DNA of 64,000 nucleotides from Notospermus geniculatus (taxonomy: Eukaryota; Nemertea; Pilidiophora; Heteronemertea; Lineidae), in the NCBI GenBank assembly GCA_002633025.1, contig NMRB01000016.1:537719-601718 (forward strand). Reading direction: 5' to 3'. The position numbers were made by a program, and so were the translations under genes. Below the pieces are notes generated by a model. That model had not been told where the DNA came from, made no database searches, and saw only the letters and a list, made by a program, of their open reading frames with translations. Positions 1 to 9,690 of the stretch are shown piece by piece (the first letter of the stretch is position 1; every line of letters starts with the position of its first letter).

Positions 1-50
1 GACGACGGACGCTGCACCATCGTAATAGCTCACCCCAGTGAGCTAAAAAT
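1..50 (+). repeat. 3' end of an interspersed repeat with terminal hairpin
   Basis: The window opens inside a repeat. A GACGACGGACG tract is followed by a short hairpin (AGCTCAC, loop, GTGAGCT at 27-44) and then AAAAAT. The same ending, GAC-rich tract plus AGCTCAC...GTGAGCTAA hairpin, recurs near 16143-16165 and, degraded, at 23826-23842 and 33141-33157, so this is one dispersed family. A 3'-terminal hairpin resembles Helitron ends, but no CTRR terminus or TC start was established, so the class is open. Confidence 0.55.
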
Positions 51-1282
51 AATATCTCTCCTAAATAATCAATGCATAATTACTGTGTATGGACAATGAC
101 TATTGGTCAGTTGGCGAGATTTTAATGATAAAATTTCATTTTTTATTTTTGAGATTCGCCGAAAAATTTTGCAAAATATTTTCCTTGGTAGCGAAATATT
201 TTTTAATTCCGCTAATGGCGAATTTGGTGAGTGCCAGTGGAAGCCCTGGACTAACTCATGGAAAGTCACCACCAGGATCATGTTTAACCATGCATGCGGC
301 ATGCATGGTTGCCAATCACAAGACTGATACGCCTATGAACCTCTGCTTGATAATCAATGGTGATTTCCTGGCCTGATTCTGCCAACACAGGGAGGGACAC
401 AAGCATGTTTCAGTAAGCTTGCAGACAGGCCCCCTCGAGCTCCTAAACATGGTCCATGACAGCACGTGGAAGGACATTTATAATGTAATGCAAAAATACG
501 TGCAGAGTGCAACAATGTTAACTTGAAGCATGTGATAATTTGCATTCGGTTTTCTCACAAAAACAAAAGCAAGTGATAAGGACCTGTGCAATAAACAGTG
601 GGCCAAATTGACAAATTTTAACTCTTGAATGTGTCATTAAGTGGCATAAACAATGTTTCAGCTGCAAATTGACTTTCATATGATAGAAGTTTGAAGCTCT
701 GAGGATAACGATCTCCCCTAGAATGTGCATTTTCATTTAGTTCCAGTGAAGTGAGCTGTCTCAACACTGAGACGACAGAGTTTTGCATTGAAATTGTTCT
801 GGCAGAGTTTACAACATCAACAACAACAACAACACCACCCAATATCAGCCTTCAGCCTGAGCCAACCTTGTTCCCAGAATCCTCCATGGATGGGCCATTT
901 AGGAAAAGCCAAATCTGAATGCAGGCTGTGTCGAGCACTGGAGACGAGGTCGGCCACGTGTCATACTTACACCAAATATCTTTGTTAAATTTACAGTCAA
1001 ACTCATAAACTAAAGAAAAGTAACAGTGGTGAAAGAAAATGAGAGAAAATAAAAGGAAAACAGGGAAGGGAAAGAAAGGGGGAAGAAAAACAAGACACTG
1101 AGTTGGATTATCATTTGGACAAAAATAATGAATCAATTGAATTTTGACCCAACCCGTTGCAAAGAAATATGCCCAAACCCCAACACACTAAATTTTTGCA
1201 ACAGACAGTAGCTGAAACCATCCAGTGCCATTTCTTAGATTAGTCTCAAACAGCAGCACGTCACTGAAAATGACAGACATAC
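51..1282. other. no gene recognised; short CAA microsatellite
   Basis: I see no convincing exon on either strand. Open frames are short and lack flanking splice sites. A small CAA-type microsatellite lies near 815-833. The stretch is probably the downstream part or 3' flank of the minus-strand gene that begins to its right. Confidence 0.4.
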
Positions 1283-3319
1283 CTGGCACCAAGTCGGGTA
1301 GTTCATCGGTGTCCAATGAGAATGCTGGGTCTGATTTGGCGTCGTCAGCATCATCGGGGATTTGACTGACCCACTCTGCTGTCTGTTTCTCATTCTCCAC
1401 AGATTGAATAGACCTGTAAGAAATGAAACACCAGGCTAGGATTGTGATTCATCTTTCTGTACAATTCTTGAAATAGGAGTGCAAGTGCCAGTGAAGGACA
1501 CTCCTCATTACATGTTTGGCCAATATTCATGTGTTGTTGGAGGAAACTGGTGGTCTTGGCACAACTACAATATCGTGAAGGGATCACCATCGTGCCAACA
1601 ACTCAAGGCATCACACAACATCACTTACTCCCACCAACTCCAGTGCAGGTAAAGAGAATAATAAAAGTCCAGAGTTCATGTACAAGTAGTGACAGCAAAA
1701 AATGGTAATGAAAAAATCTTGTAAACACTGCAATACTTACCAAGAATCCTTTGCTTTACCATCAGCAGACGACCGCCTGATGAGTAGCTTTCCAACACCT
1801 TTTCCATCTTCATCTTTTGACTTTCGTTTCTGTTGTTTCCTGGAATAAATACCCAGTAATGAAAAAGGCCAAGTAATGAACCAACTCGACCTGCATATCC
1901 AACAAATAGAAAGTGGCAGTTTATACTTCAAGGGCATATCTCTGGCTTGCTGTCACACCTGAAGACTGGTCACTGCACATCAGATTCAATGCATCAAAGG
2001 CTAAACCCACTATAGTAGTTTTCCACTCATCTTCCCCAGTAAAACTGCAGTATGATGTTTGGTCCCGCCTGCAGGCACTGGTTGACAGTGCCATTGAGAA
2101 ACCATGCAGCAAGTGAGGGAAACTGCTGGGTTTCAAGCCATTTCACATGGAATCAACACTTACCTTGTAGAATATCGTCCAGGAGCTGCAACGCCACTGT
2201 CATCACTTCGACACCCAGCAGAGTAAGAACTGTGAACATAAAATGAGATCTAACTGAGCTAGTTGACACCAAGAGTGCAGTACGTTTTTTCATGACCTTC
2301 ATAAAAGAATGCTTTGCTGGCTGGCTAAAAACGCCACAGCCACCATTTCCTAACACACTGAAAAGCAGTCACACAACATGCTTTGGTCCGTTTTTTTACT
2401 CCCCTCAAATTTGCAGCAGCCAAGACCAAAACCGAGTGAGTGCAGCCCTCTTTACACATCTTTTTTCAGAGTAACAACAAATATAGACTGAAAGCAACAG
2501 TATATGTGGTAAGTATGGAAGTCACACTTAGCCCCTCCAGATGGGTGGGAGGGGGCAGACAGGTGAAATGGACAGATCAAGTGTGATTTACGACACTTTA
2601 CCCCCCTCTCATTGCTCAGTGATTTGCATTATCCATTCTGTTTTTTTCCTACAAATCTGGAAGTTGACTTCCTTTATATTCCTTTACTTTGTGTCGACCT
2701 TTGTGCATCTTTTCGCTTTGTGCTTGGAGGAATTATAATTCCTCCAAGCTTTGTGCTTGTTATGTATTTATTAATTTATAAACTTTCTTTCAGCCAAATG
2801 AAGCCCTGTGCCAGTTGCTTACACTCTGCTTGTGGTCAGGCTGAGCAACCCTGCAGTTATTCAACCCTTGTCTTTCAGCTAAATTAGTTTCTCCTTAATT
2901 GTCCAGCGGCCACCCGTGGGGCTTGGCCACTATTCTTTCCTTAATTGCTTGTTTGTCCTGTCTACACAGGTTATGTAGTTCTACATTCGGGTTTCAGCTC
3001 AGTCTTTTCTAGAGTTTCAGATTGTAAAGTTCCACTTGAAAAAGACCCCGGTTGGGGTCGAAAATTCGTGAATTCTGGAGATTGACCTGTTGTAGGAATG
3101 GGACAGGCTACTTACCTGGTTGAAGTATTTGAGTTGTTTGACTCGTTCCATTGAGAGAATCAGCCACAGAGACTGGACATGCTTCAGAAGACAGAGTTGC
3201 TGAATCTGTGAGGAAAAAGAAAGGACCATTGCAAGTTTTTTTGAAGAAAAATGTGTCAATAACAGAATAGCATGGTTCTCTTGCAGCATTTGGCTCTGAA
3301 CTGCATGACTCATTGGTTC
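1283..3319 (-). CDS. unidentified minus-strand gene, partial, at least four exons
   Basis: Three minus-strand exons chain in one frame with GT-AG borders: 2164-2229 (66 nt), 1741-1839 (99 nt) and 1283-1413 (131 nt). Phases match at both internal joins (2 nt carried over each time). Together they give about 98 residues: a Ser/Gly/Arg stretch, a basic stretch (KQQKRKSKDEDGK, then LLIRRSS) and a strongly acidic end (DDADDAKSDPAFSLDTDEL). A further open exon at 3116-3319 has an acceptor after a pyrimidine tract and a GTAAG donor, and encodes a Ser/Thr-rich stretch. Its phase does not join directly to the 66-nt exon, so an exon between 2230 and 3115 is missing from my model. I do not recognise the family. 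The charge pattern suggests a low-complexity nuclear protein, which is inference only. Start and stop were not found. Confidence 0.4.
2723..2748. repeat. perfect 26-bp palindrome
   Basis: CTTGGAGGAATTA is followed at once by its exact reverse complement. The same 13-bp arms recur at 54219-54248 around a 4-bp loop, about 51 kb away. This is a tiny dispersed foldback element or the relic of one. Confidence 0.7.
3035..3063 (+). other. degenerate hammerhead-like stem II motif
   Basis: CTTGAAAAAG leads into a 5-bp stem (ACCCC / GGGGT) with loop GGTT, followed by CGAAA. This resembles the CUGAUGAN-stem II-CGAAA core of hammerhead ribozymes carried by Penelope-like and other retroelements, but the CUGAUGA box is mutated (TTGAAAA) and I did not establish stems I and III. 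It is probably a dead relic of a retroelement end. Confidence 0.25.
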
Positions 3320-3579
3320 CTGAAAAAATTTGAAAAACAAATAACACTTGAGTGCCCGGCTTGAGCAGATGAGAAACCACCATGAGATTATTCTCAGATC
3401 AGCAAGTATCCGAGAACTATTTTTATGAATGAACATTTGGGGATGGGGATGATAAAGAATGGACCTAAAGTTTGACATACCGGTATTAAAGGCAATGCTC
3501 CACTGGAGAGCTTTTTCTCTACTTAAGACTGAGTATTTTGTATCTTTCATTCATGCCAAAGACATAGCATTATGCATTC

Positions 3580-3835
3580 AAGTACGGACGAGGCCATCTC
3601 AAGCAACTCATGTTCCTCACTTGGATGGGGTATTTTACTTGCCCTTACAAAAACGTAAAGATAAGGCACTGCGGCTTACTGTCCCATGGGACAGACGTGA
3701 AGAGCCAGGGATGATTGATATCCCAAATGGCTCAGGCTGGATTCCAATCCAGGACCTGCCGCTTGCTCAGTGGGAGAAACTGAGACTGAGTCACCTCCGG
3801 CTTACCAGAGAAATATTGTCCCTCATTGCTTCAAA
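3580..3835 (-). mobile_element. tRNA-derived SINE-like repeat
   Basis: Read on the minus strand, this block has a B-box-like segment near 3738-3760 (GGATTGGAATCC) and, downstream, the segment GGGCAAGTAAAATACCCCA near 3631-3650. The same core (ACTTGCCCT next to TGGGGTnTTTTA on the plus strand) occurs in the clearer tRNA-headed SINE at 30729-31004. The two share little else, as expected for related SINE families with a common core. Exact ends are not defined. Confidence 0.5.
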
Positions 3836-4039
3836 TATGACCGTAGCATTTTAATAGTCTGTCTTGAACACCATTGTTGGAACATCAATTGTTGGAACAT
3901 CAAAAACGAGCTTTGGTTCCCACGGAGAAACCTCTCCTCTAACTCTCTCTCGAGGCCAATGAAGTTGTACGGTACTTGATCACTCTCCCTTTGCCAACCT
4001 CGAGGGAGCAGTTGCAGTAAGCTAAGACCTTCGGCAGCA

Positions 4040-4378
4040 AGTCTTTGTAGATCAGGTGGGTAGGTCATAGTAGATCAGGTGGGTAGGTGTTGCCTCCTTC
4101 ACACTGAACTGAGGCTGACTTGAGGAACTAGAATTGGAGGCCTAAAAAATAGAAAGAAACAAGAATTGTTAACAGGTACACGTACTTGGATCTCAGTCAC
4201 GAATGCAAAGAAGTGGCGTCTTCAGGGGTTAAAGTTGACCCATCCTGAGAATCTCAGGTCATTTACGGTCGTACCCTCCCTCAATGTACTCCCTCTGAAC
4301 CAAGTGCGAGAAGGGAAGCTGGTTGTGAAGACCCTGGGTGCGAGGATGAAGCTGACCCAGAATTTATACTAAATCTGC
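4040..4378 (-). repeat. cassette copy A, exon-like, without MITE insertions
   Basis: First of three related units (A here; B about 5461-5953; C about 6941-7030 plus 8344-8500). On the minus strand each has an open Ser-rich stretch after a TAG acceptor (SNSSSSSQPQFSVKEATPT) and a second open stretch (SGSASSSHPGSSQ here, SGSTSSSHTGSSQ in B and C). The 57 bp carrying the first stretch look identical in all three units, while the second is about 90% alike. They may be duplicated exons of the minus-strand gene to the left, but no consistent splice chain was found. Unit A has an undisturbed TTAA where B and C carry insertions. Confidence 0.4.
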
Positions 4379-4521
4379 ACCACACAACCAGCATGTCTGC
4401 TGCAGTAGAGTGACAACCCGAATGCCAAGCCACACACATGCAAGAGCCTTACATGTACCAAGTACAGTCTCACTTTAAGACACGTATTCAACGGTCCTTG
4501 AACGTCATACAGAGAAGAAGC

Positions 4522-4628
4522 AGGCCTTTTCATAAGACGGGCGCGAAAAAGCATGTGCCTTGCAAACAATAGAAATTCTATTGTTTGCGAAGCATATGCA
4601 TTTTCGCGCCCGTCAAACGAAAAGGCCT
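4522..4628. mobile_element. 107-bp foldback MITE
   Basis: Almost the whole block folds on itself: AGGCCTTTTC...GACGGGCGCGAAAA pairs with TTTTCGCGCCCGTC...GAAAAGGCCT, with a short centre near 4570-4580. Similar AGAAG sequence flanks both ends and may be the target duplication. It has no coding capacity. Confidence 0.7.
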
Positions 4629-4806
4629 GAAGAAGAGTACACCACAACGTCATCCATAATGACATGGAGGCCAGGTTTACGTCTGTGACGTCAAATTTTG
4701 TGACGCTCTATGACCGCTAACAGGTGGCCTCTAACGACAGTTAAGTCTCCCATTATTATTTCAAGATTGCCTAGAACATCACACAACAACATGATCTTAT
4801 ACTTAC

Positions 4807-4856
4807 CAGAGATATTCATCATCTTCAGTCCTTGATAGAGTAGTACGTAGTGTTGT
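4807..4856 (-). CDS. possible 50-nt exon of the minus-strand gene
   Basis: On the minus strand CTGGCAG precedes and GTAAGT follows a 50-nt open stretch encoding TTLRTTLSRTEDDEYL plus two bases. The acidic end fits the style of the downstream exons, but no exon between here and 3319 gives a compatible phase, so membership in the same gene is a guess. Confidence 0.3.
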
Positions 4857-5090
4857 CTGCCAGCATCAGTCGATGTCGGACTTGGTTAACAGCTCCACGA
4901 TCTGTCAAAAGGACCTGCAACACAAAGGAAAAGTAACATAAACACCAAACACAACAAGAACTGAGAATTCACTGAAAGTGAATTCATGACCACACCACAA
5001 ATGTTTTGGCCAGAAGCTGGTTTGTTATGTTGACGTAAGATGGTGGTGTTCGAATGCTGTATTAGGCAGGTTTTGCAAGTCTGACGAAAA

Positions 5091-5394
5091 ACGAAGTACA
5101 ACTACGAAATTGGACTTATGACATAGTGTATTTGTGGAGATGGTTGGTAGGCCTACCACAAATATCGCCTGGTCCAAGAGAGCGTCTTTTAGCATGTTAT
5201 GTTAAACCGAAAGAGTTATGGTGTATATTAAACTTTGAAATTTATCTGATATTTATTCGATATTTATAAACTCTTTCGGTTTAACGTAATACGCTAAAAG
5301 ACGCTCTTGCACCAGGCGATATTTGCGGTACCAACCATCTCCAGAAATACACTACGTCATGGAAGTGAAGTCCAATTTCGTAGTTGTACTTCGT
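5091..5394. mobile_element. 304-bp MITE with ~140-bp TIRs, complete copy
   Basis: Begins ACGAAGTACAACTACGAAAT and ends with its complement. Both arms extend inward through TTTTAGC...AAACCGAAAGAGTT, so the element is nearly all inverted repeat with an AT-rich centre. A second copy at 6586-6874 lacks the first ~20 bp, which are cut off at the ambiguous base 6585. Neither copy encodes a protein. Confidence 0.85.
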
Positions 5395-5578
5395 TTAATC
5401 AAATGGAAAATGCATTGAGTTAATGGTACCATTAGCTTAAAGTCACTTTATGAAACAGGGGCCTGGTGGGTAGGTCATAGTAGATGGTAGGTGTTGCCTC
5501 CTTCACACTGAACTGAGGCTGACTTGAGGAACTAGAATTGGAGGCCTAGAAAGAATAGAATGAAACAAGAATTGTTAA

Positions 5579-5789
5579 GGGTACCGGGTATATGAAAAGT
5601 GACTCGAAATCTCGAATTTTTGACACAAAAAATCTGACTAACTGCACACTGAATTGAGAAAATACGGCTCGGGGCACCTTCTTATGACGGTTCCCGAGGG
5701 CCCCCGAGCCTTATTTTCCCAATTTTTTGTGCATTTAGTCAGATTTTTTGCGTCAAAAATCCGAGATTTTGAGTCACTTTACATAACCC
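5579..5789. mobile_element. 211-bp MITE at a TTAA target
   Basis: Flanked by TTAA at 5575-5578 and 5790-5793. Its long TIRs contain TATGAAAAGTGACTCGAAAT and, inward, AAAAAATCTGACTAA; the centre is G+C-rich (GAGGGCCCCCGAGCC). Unit A keeps the empty site (GAATTG-TTAA-CAGG near 4163). The TTAA duplication is the hallmark of piggyBac-type transposition. The related element in unit C is at 8141-8343. Confidence 0.8.
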
Positions 5790-5953
5790 TTAACAGGTAC
5801 ATGTACTTGGATCTCAGTCAACAATGCAAAGTGGAGTCTTCAGGGGTGAAAGTTGACCCATCCTCAGAATCTGCTCTGAACCAAGTGCAAGAAGGGGAGC
5901 CAGTTGTGAAGACCCTGTGTGCGAGGATGAAGTTGACCCAGAATTTATACTAA

Positions 5954-6348
5954 TGCCCGCTGTACACGATCCCTCAAAGTTGGATGAAAAAACTTGACCA
6001 AAAAGATTGATCGTGTATGGCGGGAAATTGGATGAAATATTTTTCATCAATCAAAGATTGATGGAATAGAGCCGGTCCTATTTTTGAATGACGAATTGAT
6101 AAAATTTGACCGTGTACGGCGGGCATGGATATTTATTGGACGATTAACCCTCCTGAATTAGAGTTTTCCGATTACGAATGCTATCTTATGAATGGAGGTT
6201 ATGTAATTGGATGGGTTTTGTAATGCCATTTTCTAAAAGATTGGATGAAAATGATTGATCGTGTATGGCGGGGCCCTCTGCATAAAAATTTGACCAAAAT
6301 GATTGATGAAAAAGTTTGATGAAAATGATTGATCGTGTACAGCGGACA
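5954..6348. mobile_element. 395-bp Harbinger-like MITE with TAA duplication
   Basis: The TIR TGCCCGCTGTACACGATC opens the element and GATCGTGTACAGCGGACA closes it. TAA flanks both sides (5951-5953 and 6349-6351). Unit C has the empty site, ACTAAATCAGCC near 8497. Internal copies of GATCGTGTATGGCGG suggest internal duplication or nesting. A three-base TWA target points to PIF/Harbinger, which is inferred since no transposase is present. Confidence 0.8.
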
Positions 6349-6481
6349 TAAATCAGCCAAAAAATGTCTTTTTATACCTCCATGGGGAGTGTGACAATCT
6401 GGTTTTGCTAGAGTGGCTCACATTGATGAAGTTGTACCCAAAAATTTGGAAAATGACCCCCAGTTTTGGAAAATCATGCAC

Positions 6482-6584
6482 CAGGGGCGGATCCAGGATT
6501 TTCTCGAGGGGTGGGTTCTGTAGAGGCCACTGGACTCTTGCGTGTCGAAGGCATGCGCTTCACTGGCGCCAATTTGGCGGGGGG
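6482..6584 (+). mobile_element. truncated hAT-like 5' end
   Basis: CAGGGGCGGATCCAGGATTT is a terminal sequence seen in hAT-type nonautonomous elements of many animals. The right end is missing because the sequence jumps at the ambiguous base 6585. In unit C the matching site (ATCATGCACCAAATA near 8625) is empty. Confidence 0.55.
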
Positions 6585-7027
6585 NGGACTTATGACATAG
6601 TGTATTTGTGGAGATGGTTGGTAGGCCTACCACAAATATCGCCTGGTCCAAGAGAGCGTCTTTTAGCATGTTATGTTAAACCGAAAGAGTTATGGTGTAT
6701 ATTAAACTTTGAAATTTATCTGATATTTATTCGATATTTATAAACTCTTTCGGTTTAACGTAATACCGGTACGCTAAAAGACGCTCTTGCACCAGGCGAT
6801 ATTTGCGGTACCAACCATCTCCAGAAATACACTACGTCATGGAAGTGAAGTCCAATTTCGTAGTTGTACTTCATTTAATCAAATGGAAAATGCATTGAGT
6901 TAATGGTACCATTAGCTTAAAGTCACTTTATGAAACAGGGGCCTGGTGGGTAGGTCATAGTAGATGGTAGGTGTTGCCTCCTTCACACTGAACTGAGGCT
7001 GACTTGAGGAACTAGAATTGGAGGCCA

Positions 7028-7823
7028 GGCGCCATATGCACAAAACATCTTAAGTGTAATTTTTTGAGAATTTCCCAAAGAATTTCCTTAAGTAATCATC
7101 CTTAACCTGAGTGGTATGCACAAAGCATCTTAAGATGAGAATTTTCTCAAAAATCTCCTTAACTTTAAGGTACCTCATCAAGTCTCTTAAGTGAAAATTT
7201 TGTCCTTATTTCCAGCAAAAAATACAGAAATTGTGTCTTTGACCTATTCAGAGATGTAGAGCAGCATTCATTTCTTCATGGCTCTTATTATTGTTGGTTA
7301 CACTGAAGATAATTAAGTCAGAGGCTGGTATGGGTACCAATGATAATTCGGGACAGTGAAAATCCTTTTGATTTTGGCTTGGGTGAGGGGATTTCACTTT
7401 GATAGAACGGGAATACGCTTCATTTAATATCAATCTTCTTGCTGCAGATAGATTGACAGAAGCCACGCAGTTCCTGCCTTACCAAGAGATCCTACTGAGT
7501 TGAGAAAATTCCTATCACTTAAGAAAATCCTTAACGTGTGCAACCATGTGCTCTTGAAACAGCGATTCCCTAGGCATTCCCAGTGTGAGCTATTGTAACA
7601 GTGAATTCTATTGGCTAACGCACAGGCTAAATTTAGCTAGGCCTAAGAGAAATCCTACTGAGTTGAGGAAATTCCTATTAGGCTACTTAAGAAAATTCTC
7701 AGCTCAGGAAATTCGTAAGGTGCTTTGTGCATACCACTTGAAGGATTTCCTTAGCTAAGAATTCTTTTATGAGGTTAAGGATAATCTTACACTTAATATA
7801 AGGATTTTTTGTGCATACGGGGC
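7028..7823. mobile_element. ~796-bp TIR element, inserted only in unit C
   Basis: Ends are GGCGCCATATGCACAAAA on the left and the complement of GGCCCCGTATGCACAAAA on the right, each followed inward by a diverged arm rich in CTTAAG and AATTCTC. Unit B shows the uninterrupted site (GAGGCCTAGAAAGAATAG near 5541). Internal sequence is AT-rich and non-coding. Superfamily not assigned. Confidence 0.7.
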
Positions 7824-7856
7824 CTGGAAAGAATAGAATGAAACAAGAATTGTTAA

Positions 7857-8136
7857 AGGACCACAGTATTGCTTCCCAATCCTGCGTTACACCTACCCGC
7901 GTTAAGGGGGAGACCTCTATTAACGACTTGGTAAACTACCGCATGCAACTAGTCTCACGCAGCCGGCCGTTTCGTTCCGCAGTACTGCTACACAAACTTG
8001 TTCGATCCCCAGCGGCTGGGTGACCGAGACTGTAATCATGCATTCTCCAACACAGGGGCGAAAGGCTTAACTACAGTATTGGAGCATGGTGCCGGTGGCG
8101 CCGGCTGTCGACAGAAAGATGCAATACAGTGGTCCT
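7857..8136. mobile_element. 280-bp piggyBac-like MITE at TTAA
   Basis: Bounded by TTAA at 7853-7856 and 8137-8140. The 16-bp TIR is AGGACCACAGTATTGC on the left against GCAATACAGTGGTCCT on the right. The termini resemble those of the elements at 21926 and 32120 (AGCCCCACAGTATTG). Absent from unit B. Confidence 0.8.
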
Positions 8137-8140
8137 TTAA

Positions 8141-8343
8141 GGGTTATGAAAAGTGACTCGAAATCTCGAATTTTTGACGCAAAAAATCTGACTAACTGCA
8201 CACAAAATTGAGAAAATAAGGCTTGGGGCACCTTCTTATGACGGTTCCCGAGGGCCCCCGAGCCTTGTTTTCCCAATTTTTTGTGCATTTAGTCAGATTT
8301 TTTGCATCAAAAATATGAGATTTCGAGTCACTTTACATAACCC
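8141..8343. mobile_element. second copy of the TATGAAAAGTGACTC MITE
   Basis: Near-identical to 5579-5789, sitting immediately after the TTAA that closes the previous element and ending in a mutated TTAC. Two TTAA-type elements therefore occupy the same target tetranucleotide in unit C. Confidence 0.75.
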
Positions 8344-8910
8344 TTACACGTACTTGGATCTCAGTCAACAATGCAAAGTGGAGTCTTCAGGGGTGAAAGT
8401 TGACCCATCCTCAGAATCTGATCTGAACCAAGTGCAAGAAGGGGAGCCACTTGTGAAGACCCTGTGTGCGAGGATGAAGTTGACCCAGAATTTATACTAA
8501 ATCAGCCAAAAAATGTCTTATTTTATACCTTCATGGGGAGTGTGACAATCTGGTTTTGCTAGAGTGGCTCACATTGATGAAGTTGTACCCAAAAATTTGG
8601 AAAATGACCCCCAGTTTTGGAAAATCATGCACCAAATATTTTTTCAGGATGAGTAGGCCTGTAAATGACATTGGCCTTGTCAACTTCAGTATGCTTGTCT
8701 GACCCTGCTATTGTCCTCTCTTTGTGCCCTTAAAGTTAAGGCCCCTCCTGCGGAACATTCAAATACATTGCACGTGATGATTATTGTCGATAAAAACTTT
8801 CTACCATGTGCACTCGGTGACTGACTAATTCTTTGTCAAGTCAATACTCCAACACCAACTGACTGGTCTGTAATATTCCAAACTGAACTGACAAGAGAGT
8901 AAGATACTCA

Positions 8911-9023
8911 ATTCTGATTGGCTCTTCAGTAAACATTGACATGACATGACTACAGCATGTCATAAGATCAACCAATCAGAATCATGAAATATTTTTCATG
9001 CCAGTTGGGTGAGACGTATAAAT
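8911..9023 (+). promoter_or_regulatory. TATA promoter with inverted CCAAT pair
   Basis: TATAAAT lies at 9017-9023. Upstream, ATTCTGATTGG (8911-8921) and CCAATCAGAAT (8972-8982) form an inverted pair of CCAAT boxes 50 bp apart. About 25-30 bp after TATA the sequence is pyrimidine-rich (TTCTTCCCA at 9041), a plausible start site. A leader of about 50 nt would end at 9096 before GTAAGT and splice to 9681, ten bases before the ATG of the 211-residue gene. The spacing supports a real Pol II promoter. Confidence 0.6.
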
Positions 9024-9690
9024 TCGTGGCCTGGCAGTGCTTCTTCCCATAGCACAATAACGTCACCTGCTACACTCCTCCTGTACAGTCACACAGGTAA
9101 GTTTATCTGTTTCAAGGAGTGTACCTACCTCGCCGATTCTGAAGGGAAAAGGGCCTTATTCTCGGGTTGAACTTCAGCTGAAGTTCGACTTTTCTCTGTT
9201 TGAAGTATTGAGAAAAGTCTGACTTTAATGAAGGCGTGGCTGAAGTCGGACCCAAGCACAGTGGCCCCAAGTCAAGCTTTGGCCAATGATTACTGTTGCA
9301 AAAACTTGTTTTGACTTGGGTCGCATTATGTGAACCCCATAGCATTAGGAACCTCGTTCAAATGGCATTCCTTTACACGTGGCCTTCAAAGAAACCCGTA
9401 CTTTGCAATTTGTACTAGGGCCTACATAGCCCACTTGGGGGGGAACCATTTTGAAATGGTGTCGGTGCCGAAAGGTGCTTTTCAGCTCAAATTTTACAGA
9501 TTTGTTAGCCGAAGGGGGGGGGGGGGGAATGTGCTCACTTGCATCCACACCTGCCCCTTTTTTGTAGAGTTTCGCAAAAACAACTTTCGGCCAAAATCAG
9601 CATGAAAAGTCCATGGAAAACGCATGCACAACCTAAAATCTAGGCTAGATCGTATCAAAATGTTACTTTGTTTATTTCAGATACAGAAAC

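Larger units (their letters stand above)
6586..8640. repeat. unit C: second version of the 5.1-6.5 kb segment
   Basis: From 6586 the sequence repeats 5112 onward almost base for base (MITE, then AAATGGAAAATGCATTGAG, then the Ser-rich cassette, then AAATCAGCCAAAAAATGTCT). It carries extra elements at 7028-7823 and 7857-8136 and lacks the element at 5954-6348. This pattern fits a second allele joined at the N (6585) better than an old tandem duplication. Confidence 0.7.
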
